A DNA stretch of 64,000 nt from an uncultured Eubacterium sp. (GCA_910584875.1 CAJUDA010000016.1:1-64000); one strand, 5' to 3'; positions 35,013-44,626 are shown, numbered from the stretch's first letter. Notes: generated from the letters alone by a model not told the origin. Made by a program: numbers and translations.

Positions 35013-35396
35013 CGCCGTTGAGCTAGCCACAACCGCTTCGATTTCGATCAATACATCCTTTGGCAGCCGCGCCACCTCCACACACGAACGCGCCGGGCAG
35101 TCTGCCTGAAAATATTTTGAATAGACTTCGTTTACTTTTGCAAAATCATTCATGTCTTTGATAAATACGACCGTTTTGACTGTATCTCCGATCTTTGCCC
35201 CTGCTGCCTGGATCAGCGCCGCCAGATTACCGATCGCCTGGTCTGCCTGCTCTTCAATCCCTCCCTGTACCAGTTCACCGGTCTCAGGTATGATGGGGAT
35301 CACGCCGGATGTAAATATGAATCCATTTACCTCAACTGCCTGGGAATAGGGACCGATCGCTGCCGGCGCCTTTTCTGTAGAAATGATTTTTTTCAT
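35007..35396 (-). CDS. ridA: RidA-family enamine/imine deaminase
   Basis: RidA hydrolyses reactive enamines and imines made by PLP enzymes such as threonine dehydratase. The start is the ATG at 35396 (MKKIISTEKAPAAIGPYSQAV); the longer frame adds 29 unrelated residues. The 129-residue protein has the family landmarks GPYSQAVEVNGFIFTSG, QADQAIGNLAALIQAAG and the substrate-binding Arg in PARSCVEVARLPKDVLIEIEAVV. Its last codons (AGCTCAACGGCGTCATAA) coincide with the arm of the dispersed palindrome, so the tail ASSTAS may have been supplied by that element. Confidence 0.94.
   Translation of the reverse strand: MKKIISTEKAPAAIGPYSQAVEVNGFIFTSGVIPIIPETGELVQGGIEEQADQAIGNLAALIQAAGAKIGDTVKTVVFIKDMNDFAKVNEVYSKYFQADCPARSCVEVARLPKDVLIEIEAVVASSTAS
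35013..35025. repeat. Partial copy 3 of the dispersed palindrome
   Basis: CGCCGTTGAGCTA matches the right arm of copy 1 at 12 of 13 positions. It lies within the 3' end of ridA. Confidence 0.4.
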
Positions 35397-35539
35397 GATA
35401 ATGATACCTCTTCTTTCTATGAATTTATATCTTTTTTCAGTATAACGCATTCTTTCCCAGTTTTCACTAGTTTTTTTCCGCAATGTCTAGTATACTAGTA
35501 GTTATCAACTTCCAGAAGAAGAAAACAGAAAGGATCATT

Positions 35540-36391
35540 ATGACTGAAGAACAAAAATTACTGGGCAATACCGCCCGCCTTTATATGATCAAAAAGACGA
35601 AATTCGGGATCTATCTCGGTTCCGGTGAGTTTCCCGGACTGGAGATCCTGCTCCCAAACAACCAGGTGCCGGAAGGGATCCAGACAGGCGATGCGATCGA
35701 GGTATTTCTATATAAAGACTCAGAAGACCGCCTGATCGCTACTACATCTGTCCCCTATGTGACACTGTATGAGACAGCTCCGCTTCAGGTTACAGATGTC
35801 ACCAATATCGGAGCGTTTCTGAACTGGGGACTGGCAAAGGATCTGTTTCTCCCCTTCAAGGAACAGACGAAACGGGTCCATATGGGAGATACCGTACTCG
35901 TTGCCCTGTATATTGATAAGAGCGACCGGCTCTGTGCTACCATGCATGTCTATGATTACCTTTACAACGACAGCGGCTACCAGAAAGGGGATAACGTACA
36001 CGGAAGAGTATACGAGATCATAGACGCATTCGGTGTATTCGTCGCCGTAGATGACAAATATTCAGCGCTGATCCCCCATAATGAAATGACCCGTGACCTC
36101 CATGTGGGGGATGAGATCGACGCCCGGGTCAAGGATATCACAGAAGACGGTAAACTGACGCTCAGTCTTCAGCAGAAGCTGAAAGTGCAGATGGGGATGG
36201 ACGCGGAACAGATCCTTACACGGCTGGAAGCTGCCGGCGGATTTCTCCCCTTTCACGACAAGACCTCACCGGAGATCATCAAACGGGAATTCCAGATCAG
36301 CAAGGCAGCCTTCAAACGTGCCATCGGCAGGCTGATGAAAAAGAAAAAGATCGAAATCACCGAGGAAGGGATCCGGTTAAAAGAGGATTAA
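35540..36391 (+). CDS. CvfB/YitL-like S1-domain RNA-binding protein
   Basis: The start is the ATG at 35540 with AAAGGA 5 bases upstream. The 283-residue protein has repeated S1-type beta-barrels: TARLYMIKKTKFGIYLG, VTDVTNIGAFLNWGLAKDLFLP and GRVYEIIDAFGVFVAVDDKYSALIPH, then a C-terminal winged helix (FLPFHDKTSPEIIKREFQISKAAFKRAIGRLMKKKKIEI). This is the CvfB/YitL arrangement, linked to virulence and RNA regulation in staphylococci. It is a single gene with its own terminator, divergent from ridA. The role here is known only by family. Confidence 0.9.
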   Translation: MTEEQKLLGNTARLYMIKKTKFGIYLGSGEFPGLEILLPNNQVPEGIQTGDAIEVFLYKDSEDRLIATTSVPYVTLYETAPLQVTDVTNIGAFLNWGLAKDLFLPFKEQTKRVHMGDTVLVALYIDKSDRLCATMHVYDYLYNDSGYQKGDNVHGRVYEIIDAFGVFVAVDDKYSALIPHNEMTRDLHVGDEIDARVKDITEDGKLTLSLQQKLKVQMGMDAEQILTRLEAAGGFLPFHDKTSPEIIKREFQISKAAFKRAIGRLMKKKKIEITEEGIRLKED

Positions 36392-36415
36392 CCCAACACC
36401 GGGGAACAGAAAGAA

Positions 36416-36446
36416 AATGCGCCGGCTCAATAACCGGCGCATTATT
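36416..36446. terminator. Bidirectional terminator-like hairpin
   Basis: Perfect 10-bp stem AATGCGCCGG/CCGGCGCATT between the S1-domain gene and the convergent YvyF-like gene. The T-tracts are weak on both strands. Confidence 0.6.
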
Positions 36447-36473
36447 AGTCGCAGTGTATAGAATCCTCATGGG

Positions 36474-36887
36474 CTAATTGTCCAGGAACCTCATGCGGCT
36501 CTCTGAAGACTTCTTCGGCTTCATGGCAACTCCTTCCGGCTTTTTGCCGAGTCCTGCCGCCTGCCGCAGATTGTTCGACAGCGTATTTTTGCAGGTATCG
36601 CAATAACGCCCTGTCTTGATTGTTTTACCGCAGCTCTCACAGGGCAGCCCGATCGGTGAATCGTCAGTAAACACAAGACGTTCCTCGCGGATCCACGTCT
36701 TGATCTGTCTCACACTGACATCCATATCTGCGGAAATCACCTGGATATCTGCATTGGGATTTTCCCGCACATATTTCTTTACTTCAATAAACTTATCTTC
36801 TATTCGTTTCTGACAGGAGGGACAAATCCTTTGTCCCTGGATGTAGTTAAATAATTTACCGCATCCCTTACATGTAATGATCTCCAT
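36474..36887 (-). CDS. YvyF-like flagellar operon protein (TIGR03826 type)
   Basis: The start is placed at the ATG at 36887 (MEIITCKGCGKLF); the longer frame reads into comF. The 137-residue protein has an N-terminal zinc ribbon (CKGCGKLF and CPSCQKR), a helical central region resembling a helix-turn-helix (ISADMDVSVRQIKTWIREERL) and a second CxxC pair (CESCGKTI, CDTCKNTL). This matches the flagellar operon protein family that in Bacillus sits next to comF and flgM. It follows comF by 17 bases. It probably regulates or assists flagellar gene expression; flgM is not present next to it. Confidence 0.82.
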   Translation of the reverse strand: MEIITCKGCGKLFNYIQGQRICPSCQKRIEDKFIEVKKYVRENPNADIQVISADMDVSVRQIKTWIREERLVFTDDSPIGLPCESCGKTIKTGRYCDTCKNTLSNNLRQAAGLGKKPEGVAMKPKKSSESRMRFLDN

Positions 36888-36904
36888 ATTCGTATCCTCC
36901 TTTT

Positions 36905-37621
36905 TTAACAAGCACTGCCAATACAAAGGCAGATAAAATACACTTTTTCCACTCCGGCTTCCCGCAGAGTGCTCCCGCATGCCTCCAGTGTCGCTCCGGT
37001 CGTATAAATGTCGTCTACCATAAGTACGCGCCGATACGCTGAAAGCTCCTGCTGCCGGGCAGCATTGATCACAAAAGCATTTTTTACATTATCCCGGCGG
37101 CGTCTGTGATCCAGCCCTTTCTGGGGTGAAGTATAACGTACGCGCAAAAGGGCGTCTTCTATTACCGGGATACCCGTCCCCTCACCGATCACTTCTGCGA
37201 TACAGGCAGCCTGATTGAATCCACGATACCATCTTCTTCGCCAGTGCAGCGGCACCGGTACGATGCAGTCCGGTCCCCACAGCTGCAGCATATTATATTT
37301 ATGCGCCAGCAGTTCCGTACCATAAAATTTCCCGTCTGCCAGGCAACCCCTGTACTTGAGATCTCCAATCGCCCTCTTCATACTGTCCGTATAAACCCAG
37401 AGCGCCGTTCCCTGTTCCAGAGCACTTTTCCTGCCGCTGCAGTCCGGGCAGTACTCCTGCTCCAGAGAAGCAACCGGTTTCCCGCAATGCCGGCAACACG
37501 GTTCTGTCACTATGGGAAGTCTGGTGCGGCAGACTCCGCAGATCCCTTTTTCATTTCGCAGCAATATAGTTCCACACACCGGACATTTTGCCGGAAATAA
37601 TAATTCCATGATCCTCCTCAT
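36905..37621 (-). CDS. comF: ComF-family phosphoribosyltransferase-like protein
   Basis: The 238-residue protein has an N-terminal zinc finger (CPVCGTIL, CGVCRTRLP, CRHCGKPV, CPDCSGR) and a phosphoribosyltransferase fold with the PRPP loop RVLMVDDIYTTGATLEAC and a conserved YTSPQKGLDHRRRRDNV stretch. In naturally competent bacteria ComFC is needed for DNA uptake or processing. ATG at 37621 and at 37609 are both possible starts; AGGAGG lies between them. The recD2-like helicase gene upstream is a separate unit. Competence itself cannot be inferred from this gene alone. Confidence 0.92.
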   Translation of the reverse strand: MRRIMELLFPAKCPVCGTILLRNEKGICGVCRTRLPIVTEPCCRHCGKPVASLEQEYCPDCSGRKSALEQGTALWVYTDSMKRAIGDLKYRGCLADGKFYGTELLAHKYNMLQLWGPDCIVPVPLHWRRRWYRGFNQAACIAEVIGEGTGIPVIEDALLRVRYTSPQKGLDHRRRRDNVKNAFVINAARQQELSAYRRVLMVDDIYTTGATLEACGSTLREAGVEKVYFICLCIGSAC

Positions 37622-37698
37622 ACCCCTGCTCTTATCCCTCTCCCTCTATCATAACAAATTACAACGTATTTTGCATCTTTTTTTTAATGAAATCCCGA

Positions 37699-39927
37699 TT
37701 AATTTTTTATCTCCAGAATTCTCTCTGTCAGGGATGAATATCTCATCTGCTCAGATTTATTGTGGATCATATTCTGAACCGTCTCCCGGCTCCCCACAAT
37801 GGTAACACATTTCTTCCCCCGTGTCACCGCTGTATACAGGATATTACGGTTCATCAGCGGCTTCGGTCCCGTCAGCAGCGGCAGCACGACCGCCGGATAC
37901 TCACTTCCCTGGGATTTATGTATCGTGATCGCATAGGCAAGCTCCAGTTCATCCATATTCCCCTGTGGATATGTGACATACTTTTCTTCATCGAAACGCA
38001 CCGTCACCTCTTTATTAAAATTATCAATTTCCGTGATTATGCCGCAGTCACCGTTAAAAACACCACTGCCTTCCTCTACCACCATCTGATTATAGCCCCG
38101 GATCTCCCATTTGATCTGATAATTGTTCTTCATCTGCATCACCTTGTCCCCCTCCCGGAACAGCTGGCCATGGCATTCGATCTGACCCTTGTCCGGGCTC
38201 TCCGGATTCAGATACCGCTGCAATACTTCGTTACAGCGGTAGATACCCAGTTCTCCCTTTTTCATCGGGGTCAGTACCTGCACGTCAAACGGCGTACAGC
38301 CTGTATATTTAGGCATCTTATCCCGCACAAGCCAGAGCATTACCTCCAGCACGCCGTGACTGTCTTCCCTCTTTAAGCAGAAAAAATCCTTACTTTTATT
38401 ATCCAGCCCGATCTCCTCTCCGTCATTAATCCTGTGGGCATTTAAAATAATATCGCTCTCCGCCGCCTGACGGAAAATCTTTGACAGCTTTACTACATTA
38501 AAGCAATGGGAACGGATGATATCCTTCAGTACATTCCCCGGCCCCACACTGGGAAGCTGGTTCACATCTCCTACAAGAATCAGGCGGGTCCCCACCGCCA
38601 CTGCCTTCAGCAGATTGTGAAACAAATAAATATCCACCATGGACATCTCATCGATGATCAGCACATCTGTCTCCAGAGGATTCCACTCATTTCTCCCAAA
38701 GAGTTCACTCTGGTTGTTTTCCTCCCGGCTCCCTTCCTCCAGCAGCGATCCGTTGTACTCCAGAAGACGGTGTATTGTCTGTGCCTCATATCCTGTCGCC
38801 TCTGCCATCCGCTTCGCCGCACGTCCTGTCGGCGCTGCCAGCAGGATCTCCAGTCCTTCTTCCCGGAGGCACTGGATCATCATATTAATGGTCGTGGTCT
38901 TCCCGGTACCCGGACCTCCCGTGATCACCAGCAGCCCGGTACACATCGCCTCCCTCACTGCGATCTTCTGCTGGCGGTCAAGCTCCAGCCCCTCTCTTTC
39001 TGCCACCCTGTCAATCACGGCGTCACAGCTTCCGGTATCCCGTCCCATCGGCACATTCAGATCCGTCAGCATACGAGCACAGTTCAGTTCCGAATAATAA
39101 AGCGCCGGCAGATAAACACTGCGCTCCTCTGTGACAATAACAACTTTATCGATCGCCATCTGCTCCAGCACATTCATCAACCGCTCTGCTGCCACTTCGA
39201 GCCGGTATACCGCCTCTTTCAGCAGCTGCTGCTCCGGCATATAGACATAACCCTCATTTGTACCCAGACCCAGCACATACAAAAGCCCCGCCCGGATCCG
39301 GTAATCCGAATCCAGTTCAAATCCCGCTTTCCGCGCAATGTCATCCGCAATACGGAACCCGACCCCGGCGATATCCTCTGCCAGCTGATACGGATTTTCT
39401 TTCACGATCTCATACAGTCCAGCTCCATAAGCTTTATAAATCTTTACTGCCAGCTGGTTGGAAACCCCGTATCCCTGTAAAAACAGCATAGCACTGCGCA
39501 TCTCCCTTTTTTCTTCAAACTGCAGGGCGATGGCTCTTGCTTTTTTCTCACTGATCCCCTTTACTTCCGCCAGCCGTTCCGGCTCCTTCTCAATGATATC
39601 GAATGTCTTGTCACCAAATTTATCTACGATCCGTTTTGCCAGTCCCCCACGGATCCCGGCAATCGCCCCGGAGGACAGATAGCGCAGGACTGCGATCTGG
39701 TCATCCGGATCCTGTACCTGATAAGAAGTGACCTTCAGCTGTTCCATATATACCGGATGCTGCACCATCTCACCCTGCACTGACACATATTCACCTTCAT
39801 TGATAAAGGGAAAATTCCCCACACAGGTTTCTGTCTCTCCTCCTGCATCTTCCAATTCAAATACAGTGTAGCCGTTTTCTACATTGCGGAATATAATATG
39901 GGAAACATATCCTTTTCTCTCTTCCAT
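37699..39927 (-). CDS. recD2: RecD2-type 5'-3' DNA helicase
   Basis: The 742-residue superfamily-1B helicase lacks RecBC partners and acts in DNA repair and fork protection. The N-terminus is the OB-like RecD2 domain (GYVSHIIFRNVENGYTVFELE), followed by helix-hairpin-helix repeats (IAGIRGGLAKRIVDKFGDKTFDIIE, VKGISEKKARAIA). The motor domain has Walker A ITGGPGTGKTTT, Walker B VLIIDEMSMVD, motif III LVGDVNQLPSVGPG and a late motif TIHKSQGSEYP. The start has only a weak ribosome binding site (GGTGAT). A hairpin 12 bases upstream separates it from the flagellar genes. Confidence 0.93.
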   Translation of the reverse strand: MEERKGYVSHIIFRNVENGYTVFELEDAGGETETCVGNFPFINEGEYVSVQGEMVQHPVYMEQLKVTSYQVQDPDDQIAVLRYLSSGAIAGIRGGLAKRIVDKFGDKTFDIIEKEPERLAEVKGISEKKARAIALQFEEKREMRSAMLFLQGYGVSNQLAVKIYKAYGAGLYEIVKENPYQLAEDIAGVGFRIADDIARKAGFELDSDYRIRAGLLYVLGLGTNEGYVYMPEQQLLKEAVYRLEVAAERLMNVLEQMAIDKVVIVTEERSVYLPALYYSELNCARMLTDLNVPMGRDTGSCDAVIDRVAEREGLELDRQQKIAVREAMCTGLLVITGGPGTGKTTTINMMIQCLREEGLEILLAAPTGRAAKRMAEATGYEAQTIHRLLEYNGSLLEEGSREENNQSELFGRNEWNPLETDVLIIDEMSMVDIYLFHNLLKAVAVGTRLILVGDVNQLPSVGPGNVLKDIIRSHCFNVVKLSKIFRQAAESDIILNAHRINDGEEIGLDNKSKDFFCLKREDSHGVLEVMLWLVRDKMPKYTGCTPFDVQVLTPMKKGELGIYRCNEVLQRYLNPESPDKGQIECHGQLFREGDKVMQMKNNYQIKWEIRGYNQMVVEEGSGVFNGDCGIITEIDNFNKEVTVRFDEEKYVTYPQGNMDELELAYAITIHKSQGSEYPAVVLPLLTGPKPLMNRNILYTAVTRGKKCVTIVGSRETVQNMIHNKSEQMRYSSLTERILEIKN

Positions 39928-39939
39928 GATATCACCAAA

Positions 39940-39983
39940 ATACCGTCCAGTGCCGCCTTTCCATGCGACAGACTGAACGGTAT
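39940..39983 (-). terminator. Terminator after the flagellar rod genes
   Basis: Minus strand 12-bp stem ATACCGTTCAGT/ACTGGACGGTAT with a 20-base loop, then TTTTGG, 11 bases after the flgJ-like stop and 13 bases before recD2. Confidence 0.6.
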
Positions 39984-39993
39984 CAGAATTCGA

Positions 39994-40356
39994 TTAATTT
40001 ACAGTTTCTCCCTGATTTACCTTAATGGATTCATACAGCTTTTCAGCAATGCCGAGACCCTGGCCGCTGTTCATCATATTGTCCACGATCCCCTCCAGAA
40101 AGTTGTCAGAAAACATATCCAGATAAGCGGAGCCTCCGCCATCATCCTCATCCTCGTCTTCTGTCAGCACCTTCGCCGTTTTTTCCATATTCTTATACAT
40201 CTGCTGTATCATATATGACTCAAACTGTTTACAGGCCTCCATTGTCTCATCATCTGTATCCGCACTTCTGATCTGGCTGGTTACTTTATCCGCTGACACA
40301 GTACCTGCATCCAGTGCATAATTCGTCAAATATGTATTATCTGTTGAAATCGCCAT
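39994..40356 (-). CDS. FlgJ-like rod-binding protein
   Basis: This 120-residue protein corresponds to the N-terminal rod-capping domain of FlgJ without the muramidase part, as in Gram-positive flagellar operons. Key pattern: ACKQFESYMIQQMYKNMEKT, then YLDMFSDNFLEGIVDNM and the C-terminal GLGIAEKLYESI. It is the last gene of the mbl-flgF-flgG block, 49 bases after flgG, and assists rod assembly through the wall. The terminator follows directly. Confidence 0.88.
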   Translation of the reverse strand: MAISTDNTYLTNYALDAGTVSADKVTSQIRSADTDDETMEACKQFESYMIQQMYKNMEKTAKVLTEDEDEDDGGGSAYLDMFSDNFLEGIVDNMMNSGQGLGIAEKLYESIKVNQGETVN

Positions 40357-40405
40357 ATCCTGCCTCCTTAATTATCATAATTTATGCCGCACATCCTGTC
40401 TTCCG

Positions 40406-41215
40406 TCACGAGCGGAGATTGTTTGCCTGCTGCAGCATCTCATCGGAGGCTTTGATCGCCTTGGAATTCATCTCATAAGCACGCTGTGAAATGATCATAT
40501 TTACCATCTCATCCGCTGCCTGCACGTTAGAGCCCTCCAGACGCCCGGAAACGATCTTGGAATTCAGATCCGGTGCCGCATAGATCGTCGGCACGCCGGA
40601 TGCTTCTGACTGTGCATAATTCGACCCGGAAATCTTATCCAGACCGCCCGCATTCGGGAAATAGGCAAGACCAATCTGTATCCCGATATTCTGCTGATTG
40701 TTTCTCGCATCCGGGTAAGTAAGATTACCATGCTGATCCACTCCAAGCTCAGTAGCACGATAATTTGCCGGAAGCGTGATCGGGTTCCCCGCCGTATCCA
40801 GCACCGGATTTCCGCTGCTGTCTGTCATGGCAAGTCCCGTATCTGTCACGGCTACTACAAAATGACCATTTCTGGTATATGCTGTCGAGCCGTCGTTGAG
40901 CCGGACCATAAAGAATCCCTCGCCCTGGATCGCATAATCAAATGCCCCATTTGTAGTGAGCAGCGGTCCCTGGGTAAAGTCTGATGAGATCGATCCCACC
41001 CTGGTACCAAGTCCTACCTGTGCTCCCACCGGTTTTGGTTCACCCGTCGTGGTCGTAGCCCTTGTCTGCAAATTCTGATAAATCAATGACTTAAAATTTG
41101 CTGCCTGTGTCTTATATCCTGTTGTAGAAATATTGGACAGGTTGTTGGCAATGACATCCAGATTCGTCTGCTGACCAATCATACCGCTTGCCGCTGTCCA
41201 CAAAGAACGCATCAT
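40406..41215 (-). CDS. flgG: Flagellar distal rod protein FlgG (FlhP-like)
   Basis: The 269-residue rod protein has the conserved N-terminus SLWTAASGMIGQQTNLDVIANNLSN, the central D1 region (GEGFFMVRLNDGSTAYTRNG) and the C-terminal rod helix NVQAADEMVNMIISQRAYEMNSKAI. It is exported by the flagellar type III system and forms the distal rod. It directly follows the flgF-like gene (20 bases) in the order mbl-flhO-flhP known from Bacillus. Confidence 0.93.
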   Translation of the reverse strand: MMRSLWTAASGMIGQQTNLDVIANNLSNISTTGYKTQAANFKSLIYQNLQTRATTTTGEPKPVGAQVGLGTRVGSISSDFTQGPLLTTNGAFDYAIQGEGFFMVRLNDGSTAYTRNGHFVVAVTDTGLAMTDSSGNPVLDTAGNPITLPANYRATELGVDQHGNLTYPDARNNQQNIGIQIGLAYFPNAGGLDKISGSNYAQSEASGVPTIYAAPDLNSKIVSGRLEGSNVQAADEMVNMIISQRAYEMNSKAIKASDEMLQQANNLRS

Positions 41216-41235
41216 ATAGCGCCACCTCCTAATTA

Positions 41236-42015
41236 TCAGCCGGACAATCTTCCCACCTGGTTCACAGAACGGTCTAACATGCTGTCATACGAACGGATCA
41301 CCTTCTGATTTGCCTCATATGCCCTCGTCGTCGTAATGACGTCCAGCATTTCTTTGATCACATTTACGTTAGACTGCTCCGTATAGCCCTGCAGGACTTC
41401 TGCCGTAGCGTTTACTGTCGTGGCTCCTTCCACTGGTTCATACATTGTATCTCCATATTTTCTCAGATAGTCGTAGTCGGCAAAATCGACGATCTGCAAT
41501 GTATCGATTGTCTGTCCATCCGCAACGATCTCTCCTGTATTGGATATGCTCACCTTCCTGGACGACGGGTCAATCACGATATCTCCTCCCTCTCCCTGGA
41601 TCCGGTTACCATCCGCATCCACAAGATATCCATCCTTCGTCAGGTGAAACTGACCGTTCCGGGTATAGCGGGTATGTGTCTCACCATTTTTGTCAACGAC
41701 ATTCACAGTAAAGAAACCTCTTCCGCTCAAAGCTACATCGTATGTATTCTTCGTTTCCCGTATTGAGCCCTGGGTATAATCGGTGTAGACTTCCCCAATT
41801 TTCACGCCCAGGCTGAATCTTCCGATCGCCTGATTGTGATACGCCTGAGATCCATCTCTGATCTTGATCCCGAGTACCTGGTCAAACGCCTGACTCGCCA
41901 CGCGCTCATCCTTATAACCAATGGTATCGGAATTTGCCATGTTGTTTGATACAACATCCAGCCTCTTCTGCTCATTGACCATCCCTGTCCATGCAGTATA
42001 AAGACCTCTCAGCAT
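41236..42015 (-). CDS. Flagellar rod/hook-basal body protein (FlgF/FlhO-like)
   Basis: A 259-residue FlgF/FlgG-family protein with LYTAWTGMVNEQKRLDVVSNN at the N-terminus, GRGFFTVNVVDKNGETHTRYTRNG in the middle and VIKEMLDVITTTRAYEANQKVI at the C-terminus. Its order before FlgG suggests the proximal rod component FlhO/FlgF. It follows mbl by 50 bases and precedes flgG by 20. Like other rod proteins it lacks a Sec signal and is exported through the flagellar apparatus. Confidence 0.92.
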   Translation of the reverse strand: MLRGLYTAWTGMVNEQKRLDVVSNNMANSDTIGYKDERVASQAFDQVLGIKIRDGSQAYHNQAIGRFSLGVKIGEVYTDYTQGSIRETKNTYDVALSGRGFFTVNVVDKNGETHTRYTRNGQFHLTKDGYLVDADGNRIQGEGGDIVIDPSSRKVSISNTGEIVADGQTIDTLQIVDFADYDYLRKYGDTMYEPVEGATTVNATAEVLQGYTEQSNVNVIKEMLDVITTTRAYEANQKVIRSYDSMLDRSVNQVGRLSG

Positions 42016-42065
42016 ACCATCCTTCCTTTCCTTAAAATTTCAAATATCCTTTTATCCCCGGTCCG

Positions 42066-43070
42066 TCAGGCATGATCCTCCGGACCGTTCGCATTGCCGC
42101 TCAGGAACTCGACATATTTGCCTGTTCCGATGGCAACTGCTGTCATAGGTTCTTCTGCCGTCATCGTCGTAATGCCAGTCTTGGATTCGATAAGCTCCTC
42201 CAGACCATACAGCAGGCTTCCGCCTCCCGTCAGTACGATACCGCGGTCGGCAATATCTGCCGCCAGCTCCGGCGGCGTCTTTTCCAGTACGCTGTGTACC
42301 GCTTCTACAATCTGTGATGTCGTGTCTTTTAATGCTTCTTCTGTCTCCTCGGAGGTAACGGTTATCGTCTTTGGCAGACCAGTCACCAGATTTCTTCCCC
42401 GAACATCCACAGATACGCTTTCCGGCCGCGGATAAGCAGAGCCGATGCGGATCTTGATGTCCTCTGCAGTCCTCTCGCCGATCAGCAGATTATGCTTTTT
42501 ACGCATATAACGCACGATCGCATCGTCAAAATCATCCCCTGCGATCTTAATGGAGGTGCTGACTACCGTGCCTCCCAGAGAGATCACGGCGATATCCGAC
42601 GTTCCACCGCCGATATCTACGATCATATTCCCGCATGGTCTGGCAATATCGATCCCTGCCCCGATCGCTGCGGCGATCGGTTCCTCAATGATCTTTACAT
42701 CCCGGGCACCCGCCTGGAATGCCGCATCCTCAACTGCCTTGCGCTCCACCTCGGTTACCTGGCTGGGCACGCAGATGCTGATCAGTGGTTTGCGGAATCT
42801 CTGTTTCCCCACTGCCTTTTGTATAAAATATTTTAACATCTTCTCTGTCACGGTATAATCCGAGATCACACCCTGTCGGAGAGGACGGACTGCTACGATA
42901 TTTCCCGGTGTACGCCCGAGCATAAGACGTGCTTCTTCGCCAATCGCCTTGATCCGGTTTGTATCCCGGTCAAATGCAACTACGCTTGGCTCTTTCAGAA
43001 CAACACCTTTTCCTTTTACATAAACCAATATGCTCGCTGTCCCTAAATCTATCCCAACATCAAAAGCCAC
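42066..43070 (-). CDS. mreB: MreB/Mbl actin-like rod shape protein
   Basis: This actin-fold ATPase directs lateral cell wall synthesis. The 334-residue protein carries the phosphate loop VGIDLGTASILVYV, the connect-1 motif MIVDIGGGTSDIAVISLGG and the adenosine motif IVLTGGGSLLYGLEELI. Its position before flgF and flgG matches Mbl in Bacillus (mbl-flhO-flhP), so it is more likely Mbl than the mreBCD-associated MreB; no mreC or mreD is present. Shape and flagellar rod genes are probably on one transcript. Confidence 0.94.
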   Translation of the reverse strand: MAFDVGIDLGTASILVYVKGKGVVLKEPSVVAFDRDTNRIKAIGEEARLMLGRTPGNIVAVRPLRQGVISDYTVTEKMLKYFIQKAVGKQRFRKPLISICVPSQVTEVERKAVEDAAFQAGARDVKIIEEPIAAAIGAGIDIARPCGNMIVDIGGGTSDIAVISLGGTVVSTSIKIAGDDFDDAIVRYMRKKHNLLIGERTAEDIKIRIGSAYPRPESVSVDVRGRNLVTGLPKTITVTSEETEEALKDTTSQIVEAVHSVLEKTPPELAADIADRGIVLTGGGSLLYGLEELIESKTGITTMTAEEPMTAVAIGTGKYVEFLSGNANGPEDHA

Positions 43071-43177
43071 GATATAATTCTCCTTTCTCTATCTCCTGTA
43101 CATTATTCCCAATTTAGCATACACATACTCTTATTATAAACGCATTTTCAAATAATTCAAAGCCTTTTTTACAAAAA

Positions 43178-44593
43178 TCAGATTTTTTTGTAATTTTTTG
43201 ATTGATCTTCATAGGCAGCCTGCAGCATAAGCGCACATTCCACACGCTTTCGCTGGAGCTCGCAGCCGGTCTCATAAGGCTTGTTGATGTCACCGTGGCA
43301 GTGATAAGCATTGGCAGCGCATCCTCCGCTGCAATAGAATTTAGCAAAACAATTTTTACACTCTTCTTTTGCATATACGTTACACAGTTTAAATGTATCC
43401 CGCATATCCATATTTACGATCCCTTCTTCTACATTCCCGAGAAGGAACTGCTCCTCACCCACAAACTGATGACACGGATACAGGTCACCCCACGGCGTCA
43501 CCGCAAGATATTCCGTCCCCGAACCGCATCCCGAAAGACGTTTATATACACAGGGACCACCGCTCAGATCAATCATATAATGGAAGAAATTAAATCCCCT
43601 TCCCTCCCTGCGGCGCCGCAGCATTTCTTTAGCAAGTTCGTCATAACCCTGGCAGATCGCCGGTATGTCTTCCTCCCGGATGGCGTACGGCTCCTCCGGT
43701 CCCGCCACCACCGGTTCTACAGAGATCTGTTCAAATCCCTCATCTGCCAGACTCAGTACATCCTTTACAAAGTCCAGATTGTAATGGGTAAATGTTCCCC
43801 TTACATAATATTTCGACTGATTCCGGGATTCCGCCACCTTTTTAAACTTATCCAGTATCAGGTCATAGCTCCCTGTGCCATTCTTAAACGGCCTCATATG
43901 GTCATGAACCTCGCGGCGTCCATCAATACTGAGAACGATATTGTCCATTTCCCGGTTGGCAAATTCAATCACCTCGTCGTTGAGAAGCACGCCATTCGTC
44001 GTCAGGGTAAAACGGAAATGTTTTTCTTTTTCCCTCTCGATCTCCCGTCCATATGCCACAAGCTGCTTTACCACTTCAAAATTCAGGAGCGGCTCTCCGC
44101 CGAAGAAATCAACCTCCAGATTGCGGCGGTTTCCTGAGTTTTCCACCAGAAAATCCAGTGCCTTTTTTCCCACCTCAAAACTCATAAGAGAACGGTCTCC
44201 CTTATATTCCCCCTCCCCGGCAAAACAGTACCGGCAGGCAAGGTTGCAGTCGTGGGCGATGTGCAGGCACAGAGCCTTTACTACAGTCTGGCGTTTCTTA
44301 AAGTCAATCACTCCGTCCTGATAAACATCCTTCGTGAACAGGGTGCCATTGTCTTCCAGTTCCTGAAGATCAGCAAAAATTTCCCTCATGTCGTCTTCAC
44401 CGATGCCCTGTTCCGCATACTGATCCACGATACTTCCGGCAATCCGCCGGAAATTCTCTTCCCCATATCTATGTTCATCGTTCTCATCCATCTGCGCCAG
44501 TGTATCATACACTACGTCATCCACTACATGGACAGATCCGCTGTTGACATCTAATACAATATTATATCCGTTGTTTTTAAATAGGTGTATCAT
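43178..44593 (-). CDS. scfB: SCIFF peptide radical-SAM maturase
   Basis: This enzyme installs thioether links in the SCIFF peptide encoded just upstream. The start is the ATG at 44593 (MIHLFKNNGYNIVLDVNSG), six bases after GGAGGAAAG; the longer frame adds ten residues. The 471-residue protein has an N-terminal peptide-recognition region, the radical-SAM cluster motif HDCNLACRYCFAGEG and a C-terminal SPASM domain with auxiliary-cluster cysteines (CGSGTEYLAVTPWGDLYPC, CKNCFAKFYCSGGCAAN, CELQRKRVEC). This pair is a near-universal marker of Clostridia. A GC-rich hairpin lies between it and the precursor gene. Confidence 0.96.
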   Translation of the reverse strand: MIHLFKNNGYNIVLDVNSGSVHVVDDVVYDTLAQMDENDEHRYGEENFRRIAGSIVDQYAEQGIGEDDMREIFADLQELEDNGTLFTKDVYQDGVIDFKKRQTVVKALCLHIAHDCNLACRYCFAGEGEYKGDRSLMSFEVGKKALDFLVENSGNRRNLEVDFFGGEPLLNFEVVKQLVAYGREIEREKEKHFRFTLTTNGVLLNDEVIEFANREMDNIVLSIDGRREVHDHMRPFKNGTGSYDLILDKFKKVAESRNQSKYYVRGTFTHYNLDFVKDVLSLADEGFEQISVEPVVAGPEEPYAIREEDIPAICQGYDELAKEMLRRRREGRGFNFFHYMIDLSGGPCVYKRLSGCGSGTEYLAVTPWGDLYPCHQFVGEEQFLLGNVEEGIVNMDMRDTFKLCNVYAKEECKNCFAKFYCSGGCAANAYHCHGDINKPYETGCELQRKRVECALMLQAAYEDQSKNYKKI

Positions 44594-44626
44594 CTTTCCT
44601 CCATGCATATGCGCATCCTGCATACT